From Actinomadura coerulea (GTDB taxonomy: Bacteria; Actinomycetota; Actinomycetes; Streptosporangiales; Streptosporangiaceae): a stretch of 64,000 nt of DNA. The translations under genes and the position numbers were made by a program. Numbering within the stretch: position 1 is the first letter of the stretch; the number at the start of each line of letters is the position of its first letter. Location: the NCBI RefSeq assembly GCF_014208105.1, contig NZ_JACHMQ010000001.1, forward strand, positions 2,232,001 through 2,296,000, given 5' to 3'. This document shows, piece by piece, positions 45,275 through 55,075 of this stretch. The notes below the pieces were generated by a model that ran no database searches, was not told the origin of the DNA, and worked only from the letters and a program-made list of their open reading frames with translations.

Positions 45275-45293
45275 CACGGCCGCCCTGCCGGGG

Positions 45294-46487
45294 TCAGCCC
45301 TTCACGCAGATGAGCTGGCGGAGGTGCGCCACGACCTCGACGAGGTCGGACTGGGCCTCGATCACCGCGTCGAGGTCCTTGTAGGCGCCGGGGATCTCGT
45401 CCACGACGCCGCCGTCCTTGCGGCACTCGACGCCCCTGGTCTGCTCGACCAGGTCCTCGACCGTGAAGTGCTTGCGGGCCTTGGTGCGGCTCATCCTGCG
45501 GCCCGCGCCGTGGGAGGCCGAGTTGTAGGCGGTCTCGTTGCCGAGGCCGCGCACGATGTAGGTGCCGGTCGCCATGGAGCCCGGGATGATCCCGAGGTCG
45601 CCGCGGCCGGCGCGGATCGCGCCCTTGCGGGTGACGAGCAGCTCGACGCCGCCGTACTCCTCCTCCGCCACGTAGTTGTGGTGGCAGGAGATGGCCTCGC
45701 CCCACCTGCAGCGCTTCTCGCCGAACTGCCTGGTGACGACGTTCTGCGCGAGCGCGGTCATGACGGCGCGGTTGCGGCGCGCGTACTCCTGCGCCCAGAA
45801 CAGGTCGTGGCGGTAGGCGTCCATCTTCGCGGTCCCCTTGAGGAACACGGCGAGGTCGCCGTCCGGCAGGTCCTGGTTGTGCGGCAGCTTGCGGGCGGCC
45901 TCGATGTGGTGCTCGGCGAGCTCGTTGCCGATGTTGCGCGACCCCGAGTGCAGGACGAGCCAGATCGCGCCCTCGTCGTCCGCGCACAGCTCCAGGAAGT
46001 GGTTGCCGCCGCCGAGCGTGCCCATCTGCGAGCGGGCGCGTCCGTGCCGGGAGCGCACCGCCGGGTGCAGGTCGTCGAACCCCTTCCAGAAGTCGTACCA
46101 GCCGCGTTCCCTGAGGCCCGGAAGCGCGGACGGGTCGACGGCGTTCTTGTGCGAGCCGCGGCCCACCGGGATCGCCTTCTCCAGGCGGCCGCGCAGCCCC
46201 GCCAGGTCGTCGGGCATGTCCTCGACGGTGAGGGACGACCTGACGGCCGTCATGCCGCAGCCGATGTCGACGCCGACGGCGGCCGGGGACACCGCGTCCC
46301 TCATCGCGATCACCGAGCCGACGGTGGCGCCCTTGCCGTAGTGGACGTCGGGCATCACCGCGAGGCCCTCCACCCACGGCAGGGCGGAGACGTTGCGCAG
46401 CTGGTCGAGGGCGAGGTCCTCGACGGTCTCGGGGTCGGTCCACATCCGGATCGGGACGCGGCCGCCCTTCAGGGTCTGGTACGGCAT
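45294..46487 (-). CDS. rtcB: RNA-splicing ligase RtcB
   Basis: 397-residue GTP- and Mn-dependent RNA ligase that joins 2',3'-cyclic phosphate (or 3'-phosphate) to 5'-OH ends. Metal ligands are seen in GVDIGCGM, GGGNHF, HSGSRN and CHHNYV, and the guanylylated His in SHGAGRRMSR. ATG 46487 has AAGGAG six bases upstream; a GTG six bases earlier would be too close to it. It lies 48 bases after selB on the same strand with no terminator or convincing promoter between, so the two are probably co-transcribed. It may repair cleaved tRNAs. Confidence 0.95.
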   Translation of the reverse strand: MPYQTLKGGRVPIRMWTDPETVEDLALDQLRNVSALPWVEGLAVMPDVHYGKGATVGSVIAMRDAVSPAAVGVDIGCGMTAVRSSLTVEDMPDDLAGLRGRLEKAIPVGRGSHKNAVDPSALPGLRERGWYDFWKGFDDLHPAVRSRHGRARSQMGTLGGGNHFLELCADDEGAIWLVLHSGSRNIGNELAEHHIEAARKLPHNQDLPDGDLAVFLKGTAKMDAYRHDLFWAQEYARRNRAVMTALAQNVVTRQFGEKRCRWGEAISCHHNYVAEEEYGGVELLVTRKGAIRAGRGDLGIIPGSMATGTYIVRGLGNETAYNSASHGAGRRMSRTKARKHFTVEDLVEQTRGVECRKDGGVVDEIPGAYKDLDAVIEAQSDLVEVVAHLRQLICVKG

Positions 46488-46535
46488 TCCCACTCCTTGA
46501 TCGACGGAACCGGACCGCGATCTATGACGCCAGAG

Positions 46536-48299
46536 TCACCCGTCCGGGTTCAACCGGTTTTCGCCCTGGCGGCGCTCGGTGAGGCCGAGCCGGTCGAGGT
46601 GGCGCAGCAGCGCCGTGGCGACGTCGCGTCCGGTCCCGAGGGCGTCGCCGGCCTGGGCGGGCGTGAACGGCTGCGGGAGGCCCGACAGGACGCGCAGCGC
46701 CTCCCGGTCGGCGCCCGGGAGCAGCACGACGCCGTCGTCGATCCGCAGGACCTCGCCCGCGCGTTCCGCGCCGGCGAGGGTGTCGCCGGTGAGGCCCAGT
46801 TCCTCGAGGCGCTCGGCGCTGGGCGGGTCGAACGGGGCGCCGGCGAGGTCGTCGCGGAGCCGCCGCACGGCCTCGGCCCAGGGCGGGGGCGGTTCCGCGG
46901 CGACCGCCGTCGGGGCGGGCTCGGCGGCCGGCTCCGGGGCGGGGTCCGGGGACGGGCCGTAGACGCGTCCCGCCTCCAGGCGCAGCGGGGGCCGGACGAG
47001 CGCCGCGGCGGCCTGGCGGGAGGGCAGGCCGAGGCGGAGCCGGACGGCCTCCAGCGGGACGCCGGGGGCGCCGGGGCTCTCGGCGGCGTGCCGGGCCGCC
47101 TCCTCGGCGAGCCGGTCGAACAGCGACCTCCAGTGCGCCGGGTCGGCGATCCACTCGCCGTCCAGGGCGACGGCGCCGGGCGGCGGCGCGCAGCCCATGA
47201 GCGACAGCTCCGAGCGCCGCAGCACGCCGTGCCGGCGGAGCACGACGGCGCCGTCCGGACGGTCGGGCCAGGTCGCCAGCTCGCGGGCGCGGGCGGCGCC
47301 CGCGCCGCGGCGCACGAGGGTCGGCGGCCGGACGTCCAGGACGCTCACCCCGGCGATGGAGCGGCGGTCGGGGTCGCGCAGGAGCCCGGCGTCGCCGAGG
47401 TGCAGGGCGAGCCGGGCGTTCAGGGTCAGGCGCGCGGTGTCGGGGCCGAGGGGCCGCAGCCCGACCGCGACGGCGGCCGACCCGATGTGCAGCGTCATCC
47501 GCCGCGCGAGCCTGCCGGACGCCTCGCCGAAGCGTGTGCGGACGTCGACGGAGGTGGTGTGCGTCCAGGCGCCCGGTGTGACCAGGGCCATGCCGGGGTC
47601 GACGCGCCCGGCGTCGCGCAGCGTCACCACGACGCGGGAGACGCCGCCGACCGACTCGCGGGGCTCGCCGGCGCAGCCGATCGTCCGGACGCGGACCCGC
47701 TCGCCCGCGGGCATGAGGAGCAGCTCGTCCCCCACGGCGACCGTCCCGGCGGTGAGGGTGCCGGCGATGACGGCCTGCCGCCCGGCGGTGAACGCGCGGT
47801 CCGCCCACAGGCGCACCGGGGCGGCGGGGTCGGGCACGGGCAGCCGGCCGGCGAGGCGGTCGAGCGCGGCGGCCAGCTCGGCCACCCCGGCGCCGGTGTC
47901 GGCGCTCACCGCGACGGCCTCCGCGCCGCGCAGCGCGGTACCGGTCAGCCGTTCGCGGATCTGGCGCAGCGCGGGCCTGGGGTCGGCGGCGTCGGCCTTG
48001 GTGACCGCGAGGACGCCGGACCGGACGCCGAGCGCGGCGAGGGCCTCCAGGTGCTCGCGGGTCTGCGGCATCCACCCCTCGTCGGCGGCGACGGTGAGCA
48101 GGACCGCGGACGCGGGCGCCGCCCCGGCGAGCCAGTCCGGGACGGACCGCTCGTCCCCGGGCGCGTCGACGAACGCGACGCGCCGCCCCGAGGGCAGCTC
48201 CGTCCAGGCGCCCGTCTCACCGGGCCGCATGCCCGTGAGGGCTCGTACGAGCGCCGACTTGCCGTGCCCACCGTGTCCGGCGGTGGTGACGACGTGCAT
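46536..48299 (-). CDS. selB: SelB-type selenocysteine elongation factor with degenerate GTPase domain
   Basis: 587 residues. Domain order fits SelB: GTPase, two beta barrels, and C-terminal winged helices. The P-loop is present as GHGGHGKS (residues 8-15), where others have GHVDHGKT, and the G4 motif is VTKAD (99-103). But only 31 residues separate the P-loop Lys (14) from the G3 Asp (45), against about 44 in E. coli SelB. The missing part is switch I with its RGMTID motif. G3 reads DAPGD (45-49), so the catalytic His of PGH is gone. The last winged helix reads GTGRDVATALLRHLDRLGLT, where relatives have S-R-K. The frame is open throughout. Decay or altered function is likely. Confidence 0.8.
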   Translation of the reverse strand: MHVVTTAGHGGHGKSALVRALTGMRPGETGAWTELPSGRRVAFVDAPGDERSVPDWLAGAAPASAVLLTVAADEGWMPQTREHLEALAALGVRSGVLAVTKADAADPRPALRQIRERLTGTALRGAEAVAVSADTGAGVAELAAALDRLAGRLPVPDPAAPVRLWADRAFTAGRQAVIAGTLTAGTVAVGDELLLMPAGERVRVRTIGCAGEPRESVGGVSRVVVTLRDAGRVDPGMALVTPGAWTHTTSVDVRTRFGEASGRLARRMTLHIGSAAVAVGLRPLGPDTARLTLNARLALHLGDAGLLRDPDRRSIAGVSVLDVRPPTLVRRGAGAARARELATWPDRPDGAVVLRRHGVLRRSELSLMGCAPPPGAVALDGEWIADPAHWRSLFDRLAEEAARHAAESPGAPGVPLEAVRLRLGLPSRQAAAALVRPPLRLEAGRVYGPSPDPAPEPAAEPAPTAVAAEPPPPWAEAVRRLRDDLAGAPFDPPSAERLEELGLTGDTLAGAERAGEVLRIDDGVVLLPGADREALRVLSGLPQPFTPAQAGDALGTGRDVATALLRHLDRLGLTERRQGENRLNPDG

Positions 48300-48441
48300 C
48301 AGCGTCCTTTCCAGGGCTGAACGCCGATGGCCGCGCGCGAACGGGCCGTGCGGGGAGTGGCGGTGCGGGAGGTCTCGGTGCGGGGAGTGGCGTTTCGGAA
48401 GGCGGTGCGGGGGTTGCGCAGACGGAGGTCCACGGAAGGCA

Positions 48442-48469
48442 ACCCTAGGGACGCCCGGCCCCCGCGCAA
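48442..48469 (-). promoter_or_regulatory. Possible selB promoter
   Basis: On the minus strand TTGCGC (48469-48464), 16-base spacer, TAGGGT (48447-48442). This would leave a leader of about 135 bases carrying the GTGCGGGGAGTGGCG repeats. Confidence 0.4.
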
Positions 48470-48540
48470 AACGCCGACGCGCTGGCGCGTCGCGCGGCAC
48501 CGGCGGACATCGACGGGCGATTCACCCGCTCTACACTTAT

Positions 48541-48556
48541 TTAGGTTAAGTAACTA
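48541..48556. promoter_or_regulatory. Operator-like motif TTAGGT-N5-AACTA
   Basis: A/T-rich segment that includes GTTA-AG-TAAC and, together with the bases before it, ACTTA-N7-TAAGT. The same TTAGGT-N5-AACTA pattern lies upstream of the orphan peptide permeases at 13732-13747. Confidence 0.35.
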
Positions 48557-48604
48557 CATGCCGCGCGCCGGGGCTCCGGCGACCGGCCGATGCGGGAGGT
48601 ACGC

Positions 48605-50065
48605 ATGACCGGCGTCCCGGCGGCTCGCAGGACAGGCGCCCCGGCCGGCGCGGCCGGCTCCCCCGCGGCCCCCGGAGCCGGCGCCCCGGCGGCCCGGCCC
48701 ACCGGCCCCACCCTGCTCGCGCTCGCCGTCGCCGGGATGGTCGTGTCGGTGCAGCAGACGCTCGTGCTGCCGCTGCTGCCGCAGCTCATGACCCGGTTCC
48801 AGGCCCCCATCACGGACGTGACGTGGGTGTTCACCGCGTCCCTGCTGGCCGGCGCCGTCGCCACCCCGCTGCTGACGCGGTTCGGCGACATGTACGGCAA
48901 GAAGCGGATGATCCTGCTGGCCCTCGTGCTGCTGCTGGCCGGCTCGGTGGTGTGCGCGGTGTCCGGCTCGCTGCCGGTGCTGATCGCCGGGCGCGCCCTG
49001 CAGGGCGTCTCGGCGGCGATGATCCCGCTCGCCATCGGCATGATCCGCGACACGTTCCCGGCCGAGCGGGTGACCACGGCGATCGGCATCGTCAGCGCCA
49101 CCATGGGCGTCGGCGGCAGCGCCGGCATGATCGTGACCGGGCTGATCGCCACCCGCACCGGCAGCCACCACCCGGTGTTCTGGATCGCCGCCGCGCTGGC
49201 GGCGGCCGGGCTGGCGCTGGTCGCCGCGACGGCGCGCGACGTCGGCGTCCGCACCGGCGGGCGGCCCGACCTGCCGGGCGCGGTCCTGCTCGCCTGCTGG
49301 CTGGTCTGCCTGCTGCTCGGCATCAGCCAGGGCAACGCGTGGGGCTGGACGTCCGGCGGGGTCCTCGCCCTGTTCGGCGCCGCGGTCGCCCTCTGCGCGG
49401 TCTGGGTGGCGGTCGAAATGCGGGTCCGCGCGCCCATGGTGCGACTGAACCTGCTGGTCGGCCCCCGGTCGCTGTCGGCCAACGTCGTCTCGGCGCTGCT
49501 CGGCTTCTCGATGTTCGCCGCGTTCACGCTGATCGCCGGCTTCGTCCAGGCGCGGCCGGAGGAGGTCGGCTACGGGCTCGGCGGCTCGGTGCTGGACGTC
49601 GGGCTCTACATGCTGCCGAGCACCGCGACGATGCTGGTGTTCTCGGCGATGGCCGGGCGGGTCGCGGCGCGCCTCGGCCCCGCGTACACCCTCGCGATCG
49701 GGTCGGCGTTCGCCGGGCTGTGCTACGCGTGGCTCGCGGTGTCGAACTCGCACGGGTACGACATGCTCGCGTTCAGCGCCATCCAGGGCGTCGGGTTCGG
49801 GATCGCCTACGCCGCGCTCGGCACCCTCGCCGTCCGGCACGTCCCGATGGACCAGAGCGGCATCGCCAGCGGCATCAACTCGCTCGTCCGCACCACGGGC
49901 GGCAGCGTCGCGGGCGCCGTCACGGCGTCGATCCTGGCCGGGCGGGCCGCGGGCCCCGGCGTCCCCTCACTCGGCGCCTACGAGCTGTGCTTCTGGGTGG
50001 TCTCCGCGGGGGCGGCGCTGGCCGCCGTCATCGCCGTCGCGCACGCCCTGCGCCACCCCGGGTAG
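48605..50065 (+). CDS. MFS transporter (14-helix drug exporter type)
   Basis: 486 residues, ATG 48605 with GGGAGG upstream. A Pro/Ala-rich cytoplasmic tail of about 30 residues precedes the first helix. Motif A is RFGDMYGKKRM, the fourth helix carries AGRALQGVSAAMIPLAIG, and the motif C-like region is GVGGSAGMIVTG. It belongs with DHA2 transporters that expel drugs or peptides. An operator-like A/T-rich site lies just upstream. It is divergent from selB and followed by prpE after 134 bases. Confidence 0.9.
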   Translation: MTGVPAARRTGAPAGAAGSPAAPGAGAPAARPTGPTLLALAVAGMVVSVQQTLVLPLLPQLMTRFQAPITDVTWVFTASLLAGAVATPLLTRFGDMYGKKRMILLALVLLLAGSVVCAVSGSLPVLIAGRALQGVSAAMIPLAIGMIRDTFPAERVTTAIGIVSATMGVGGSAGMIVTGLIATRTGSHHPVFWIAAALAAAGLALVAATARDVGVRTGGRPDLPGAVLLACWLVCLLLGISQGNAWGWTSGGVLALFGAAVALCAVWVAVEMRVRAPMVRLNLLVGPRSLSANVVSALLGFSMFAAFTLIAGFVQARPEEVGYGLGGSVLDVGLYMLPSTATMLVFSAMAGRVAARLGPAYTLAIGSAFAGLCYAWLAVSNSHGYDMLAFSAIQGVGFGIAYAALGTLAVRHVPMDQSGIASGINSLVRTTGGSVAGAVTASILAGRAAGPGVPSLGAYELCFWVVSAGAALAAVIAVAHALRHPG

Positions 50066-50199
50066 ACCCCGCCCGGCGGCGCGGGCCCTTGACGAACCGG
50101 CCCCGCGCCATGCCCTATAGGGGTGCGGCCCGAACCGCGGCGACGCCGGTCCGGGCCTCCGCGCAGATCCGGGCCAGGACCCGTCACCGGGAGGACGAC

Positions 50200-52080
<1,881 letters not shown>

Positions 52081-52275
52081 GAGCCCGCCGCGAAGGGGAC
52101 GGCCCGCGTCAGCGGGCAATCCGCGCGCAGGGAACCGCCCCAAAGGCGGCGGCCCGCGTCAGCGGGCAATCCGCGCGCGTAGGAGGCCGACGCAAAGGCG
52201 CCGGCCCCCGTCAGCGACCGGTCCGCGCGCAGGGAACCGCCGCAAAGAGGGGCGGCCCGCGTCAGCGGCCGGTTC
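52081..52275. repeat. Tandem repeat, four copies of about 51 bp
   Basis: The anchor CCCGCGTCAGCGG occurs at 52103, 52153, 52205 (one change) and 52256, giving periods of 50, 52 and 51 bases. Each unit also carries a GGGAACCGCC-like and a CCGCGCGCAG-like segment. The last copy includes the stop codon of the small membrane protein gene, so the array looks like repeated copies of that gene's 3' end. Confidence 0.85.
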
Positions 52276-52531
52276 GCTTGGGCCAGAACGTCGCCACCAG
52301 GACGACGGCGGCCACCGGGAGGATGATCTGGAAGAGCGCCTCCCACAGGTTCCAGCCTCCGTCGCCGAGGCTGGACAGGTGGACCAGACCCGTCCCGCCG
52401 AACGCCGCGACGACGCCGACCGCCATCAGCAGCCACGCCGGCATCCTCTCGCGGCCCGGCACGACGAACCTGCCCAGGACCCCGACGGCGGCGCCCAGGA
52501 CGACGGCGGCCACGAGCCCGCCGATGGTCAT
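52262..52531 (-). CDS. Small membrane protein, GlsB/YeaQ/YmgE-like
   Basis: 89 residues, ATG 52531 with GGGGGAGG upstream. Three hydrophobic helices are visible. The N-terminus IGGLVAAVVLGAAVGVLGRFVVPGRERMPAW has the glycine-rich first helix and the RxxxPGR turn of the transglycosylase-associated (YeaQ/YmgE) family. The last helix ends in WPKRTGR. Members respond to stress and their mechanism is unknown. Its 3' end is part of the 51-bp tandem repeat. It would have lain downstream of selD before the insertion element arrived. Confidence 0.75.
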   Translation of the reverse strand: MTIGGLVAAVVLGAAVGVLGRFVVPGRERMPAWLLMAVGVVAAFGGTGLVHLSSLGDGGWNLWEALFQIILPVAAVVLVATFWPKRTGR

Positions 52532-52602
52532 GCCTCGCCTCCCCCGTCCCCGATGAGGCCGTGCCGGGAACCTACCCGCCGCCCCGACCGGCGACACGGC
52601 CA

Positions 52603-53885
52603 CGTCGACTTGCGGCGTGTTGCCCTTATGGGGGCGGCGGTCTCTAGTGTCTGTTGCAACGAGATCCCTGGAAGGATCTTGTTGTGCCGGGAAGACGTCT
52701 GACAGCTGCTGAGCGCGCGCAGATCGAGGTGTTGTTCGGTGCGGGCCGGTCGTTTCCGCAGATCGCGGAGGCGATCGGCCGGGACCGGTCAACTGTGTGG
52801 CGGGAGGTGCGCCGTAACCACTCCTATCGGCGGTCGGACGCCGGTGGGGGCGGGGCGCGGTATCCGGGCCGGGCGACCACCGCGTGTCCGGGCGGGCTGG
52901 GCGGGCTGTACCGGTGGACGTACTCGCATGTGGCCGCGCAGCGCAAGGCCGATGAGCGGGCGCGTCGGCACCGGCCGGGCAAGTTGATCGGCAACAGCGG
53001 GAACAAGGGCCGGGCCTGGTGCCAGGGCCGGTTGTGGCCGGTGGTGCGTGATCTGCTGGTGCGGCGGTGGTCGCCGCAGCAGATCGCGGCGCACCTGCGC
53101 GCCGCCTATCCTGACCAGCCGGAGATGCGAGTGTCGCACGAGACGATTTATCAGGCGATCTACTACCAGGCCCGGGGCCGGATGCGGGCCGAGCTGGCCC
53201 GGCAGCTGCAGTTGCGGCCGGGGGAGGGGTCGGTGCTGCGCAGCGGCCGCGCCGCCCGCCGTCCGCCCTCGCGTCTGGCCCGCGCCGAGAGCGCGGCGCG
53301 CAGCCGCCGGCCCTGGATCCAGGGCCTGCACATCTCGGCCCGGCCCGCCCAGGCGGCCGACCGGGCGGTGCCGGGGCACTGGGAGGGCGACCTGGTGATC
53401 GGGGCCCGCGGATCCAGCGCCATCATCACCCTGGTCGAGCGCACCACCCGGTTCGTGATGCTCGGCGCGTTGCCGCACTCACGCGTGTCCGAGCAGGTCA
53501 CCGGCGTGCTGACCACTTTGATGCGGCGGTTGCCGGCCGAGCTGGCCGCGACCTTGACCTGGGACCAGGGATCGGAGATGGCCCAGCACGCCGACTTCAC
53601 CCTGGCCACCGGGTGCCGGGTCTACTTCTGCGACCCGCACGCGCCCTGGCAGCGCGGCTCCAACGAGAACACCAACGGGCTGCTGCGCCAGTACTTCCCC
53701 CGCTCCTCCACCGACTTCCGCAACTACACCCAGCACGACCTCGACGAAGTCGCCCGCCAGCTCAACGGACGACCCCGCCAAACCCTGAACTGGAAAACCC
53801 CAGCCCAAGCACTCAACGAATACCTCGTTGCAACAACCGCTTGACACCGCCGGCGCCGATAAGGGCGACACGCCGCAAGTCGACG
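52603..53885 (+). mobile_element. IS30-type insertion sequence within a palindrome
   Basis: The inner element has terminal inverted repeats of about 22 bases (52642-52663 and 53824-53845) ending TGTTGCAACGAG. Outside these, the flanks themselves are inverted copies of each other: 52603-52641 and 53846-53885 share CGTCGACTTGCGGCGTGT and GCCCTTAT in opposite orientation. Thus the element sits in the middle of a palindrome with arms of about 39 bases. No target duplication could be fixed with confidence. Confidence 0.8.
52684..53844 (+). CDS. IS30 family transposase
   Basis: 386 residues. The N-terminal helix-turn-helix, LTAAERAQIEVLFGAGRSFPQ with IGRDRSTVWREVRRN, is typical. The DDE catalytic triad is seen as GHWEGDLVIG, TWDQGSEM and SNENTNGLLRQYFP. 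The reading frame is complete, so the element may be active. GTG 52684 has GGAAGGAT upstream; an in-frame TTG at 52654 is an alternative inside the terminal repeat. Codon usage shows less GC bias than neighbouring genes near its 3' end, consistent with transfer. Confidence 0.93.
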   Translation: MPGRRLTAAERAQIEVLFGAGRSFPQIAEAIGRDRSTVWREVRRNHSYRRSDAGGGGARYPGRATTACPGGLGGLYRWTYSHVAAQRKADERARRHRPGKLIGNSGNKGRAWCQGRLWPVVRDLLVRRWSPQQIAAHLRAAYPDQPEMRVSHETIYQAIYYQARGRMRAELARQLQLRPGEGSVLRSGRAARRPPSRLARAESAARSRRPWIQGLHISARPAQAADRAVPGHWEGDLVIGARGSSAIITLVERTTRFVMLGALPHSRVSEQVTGVLTTLMRRLPAELAATLTWDQGSEMAQHADFTLATGCRVYFCDPHAPWQRGSNENTNGLLRQYFPRSSTDFRNYTQHDLDEVARQLNGRPRQTLNWKTPAQALNEYLVATTA

Positions 53886-53895
53886 ATTCAAGTTC

Positions 53896-54885
53896 TCAGC
53901 GGATGATGACGGGGTGGCGAGCCTTGGGGGTTAGTTCGCCTACTATCGGCGCGCCCGGGATCTCTCCGGCCACCAGCAGGCCGCCGGAGGTCTGGGCGTC
54001 GGCCAGCAGCAGCCGCTCCTCCTCGGCGATCCGGCGGAAGAGGGTGTGCGGCGACACCCACGCGAGGTTGCGGCGGGTGCCGCCGGGCACGAACCCGTCG
54101 CGCACCGCGGCGCGCGCGCCGTCGAGGTAGGGGACGGCGGAGGCGTCCACGACGGCGGTGACGCCGCTCGCCCGCGCCAGCTTGTACAGGTGGCCGAGCA
54201 GGCCGAAGCCGGAGACGGCGGTGGCGCACGCGGCGCCGCGTGCGAGGGCGGCCGCGCCCGCCGCCGCGTTCAGCTCCGTCATGGCCGCGACCGCGTGCGG
54301 GAACACCTCCCCGGTCGCCCGGTGCCGGGCGTTGAGCGCGCCGACCCCGAGCGGCTTGGTCAGCGTGAGCGGGACGCCGGGGCGGCCCGCGTCCAGCCGC
54401 AGCAGCCGGTCCGGGTCGGCGGTCCCGGTGACCGCGAGGCCGTACTTCGGCTCGGGGTCCTCGATGCTGTGCCCGCCGGCGATCGCGACGCCGGCCCGGG
54501 CCGCCATGTCCCGGCCGCCGCGCAGCACCTCGCGGGCCAGCTCGGCGGGCAGCGCGTCGGCGGGCCAGCCGAGCAGGTTCAGGGCCATCAGCGGCACTCC
54601 CCCGACGGCGTAGACGTCGGACAGCGCGTTGGCGGCGGCGATCCGCCCCCAGTCGTAGGCGTCGTCGACGACGGGGGTGCGGAAGTCGGCGGTGGAGACC
54701 ACGGCCCGCCCGCCGTCGAGACGCAGCACGGCGGCGCCGTCGCCGTCGGGACCGCCGACGAGGAGGGCGTCGTCCCCGCCGGTGAGGCCGGCCACGACCC
54801 GCTCCAGCTCCCCGGGCGGGATCTTGCTGGAGCCGCCGCCGCGTGCGTACTGCGTCAGGCGGGCCACGGGGGCGGGTCGGGTCAC
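53896..54885 (-). CDS. selD: Selenide, water dikinase (SelD) lacking the active-site Cys/Sec
   Basis: 329-residue SelD, which normally makes selenophosphate from selenide and ATP. Family blocks are clear: LTQYARGGG at the start, VSTADFRTPVVDDAYDWGRIAAANALSDVYA, GGHSIEDPEPKYGLAVTG, and QTSGGLLVA near the end. The active-site loop reads GGGSSK (residues 16-21), with the essential Lys kept. The Cys or Sec found before it (G-C-G-C-K in E. coli) is replaced by Ser, and the loop is one residue short. The GTG start lies six bases after a good -10 box. The right arm of the IS30-interrupted palindrome lies 10 bases after the stop. Confidence 0.88.
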   Translation of the reverse strand: MTRPAPVARLTQYARGGGSSKIPPGELERVVAGLTGGDDALLVGGPDGDGAAVLRLDGGRAVVSTADFRTPVVDDAYDWGRIAAANALSDVYAVGGVPLMALNLLGWPADALPAELAREVLRGGRDMAARAGVAIAGGHSIEDPEPKYGLAVTGTADPDRLLRLDAGRPGVPLTLTKPLGVGALNARHRATGEVFPHAVAAMTELNAAAGAAALARGAACATAVSGFGLLGHLYKLARASGVTAVVDASAVPYLDGARAAVRDGFVPGGTRRNLAWVSPHTLFRRIAEEERLLLADAQTSGGLLVAGEIPGAPIVGELTPKARHPVIIR

Positions 54886-54891
54886 CGCTGA

Positions 54892-54921
54892 ATTTAACGC
54901 ACAACTATCTCAAATGATCAA
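54892..54921 (-). promoter_or_regulatory. Promoter of selD, leaderless
   Basis: On the minus strand TTGATC (54921-54916), 18-base spacer, TTAAAT (54897-54892), then six bases to the GTG. The promoter looks intact. Confidence 0.6.
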
Positions 54922-54994
54922 CAAACGGACGGTACGCGCCCGGTCACCGATCGCCGACCGGGCCCCCGACCAGCACCGAAAACCGGCGAACCCC

Positions 54995-55024
54995 TTGTCC
55001 GAACCAGGTTCGGCGTGATGCGAT
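54995..55024 (+). promoter_or_regulatory. Possible promoter with internal palindrome upstream of the acyl-CoA ligase
   Basis: TTGTCC (54995-55000) and TGCGAT (55019-55024) are 18 bases apart. The perfect palindrome CGAACC-A-GGTTCG (55000-55012) lies between them, a common repressor position. Confidence 0.35.
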
Positions 55025-55075
55025 CTCAGTTCTGCAAGTCATCACTTACTACCGTCACCTACCACGAGGGACGAC

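Larger units (their letters stand above)
48300..48604. other. 305-base divergent intergenic region between selB and an MFS gene
   Basis: No gene. It contains a direct repeat GTGCGGGGAGTGGCG (two copies about 30 bases apart near 48348-48392), a possible selB promoter and an A/T-rich operator-like segment at 48531-48557. Confidence 0.55.

Noticed and set aside
46536..48299. Frameshift or assembly error as explanation for the odd SelB
   Set aside because: The residues on both sides of the missing switch I align in one frame, and independent substitutions (VD to GG, PGH to PGD) occur outside the gap. An in-frame deletion in the DNA itself remains possible.
45324..48320. Plus-strand open frame of about 998 codons opposite rtcB and selB
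   Set aside because: Shadow of two minus-strand genes with strong motifs; no ribosome site and no recognisable domain.
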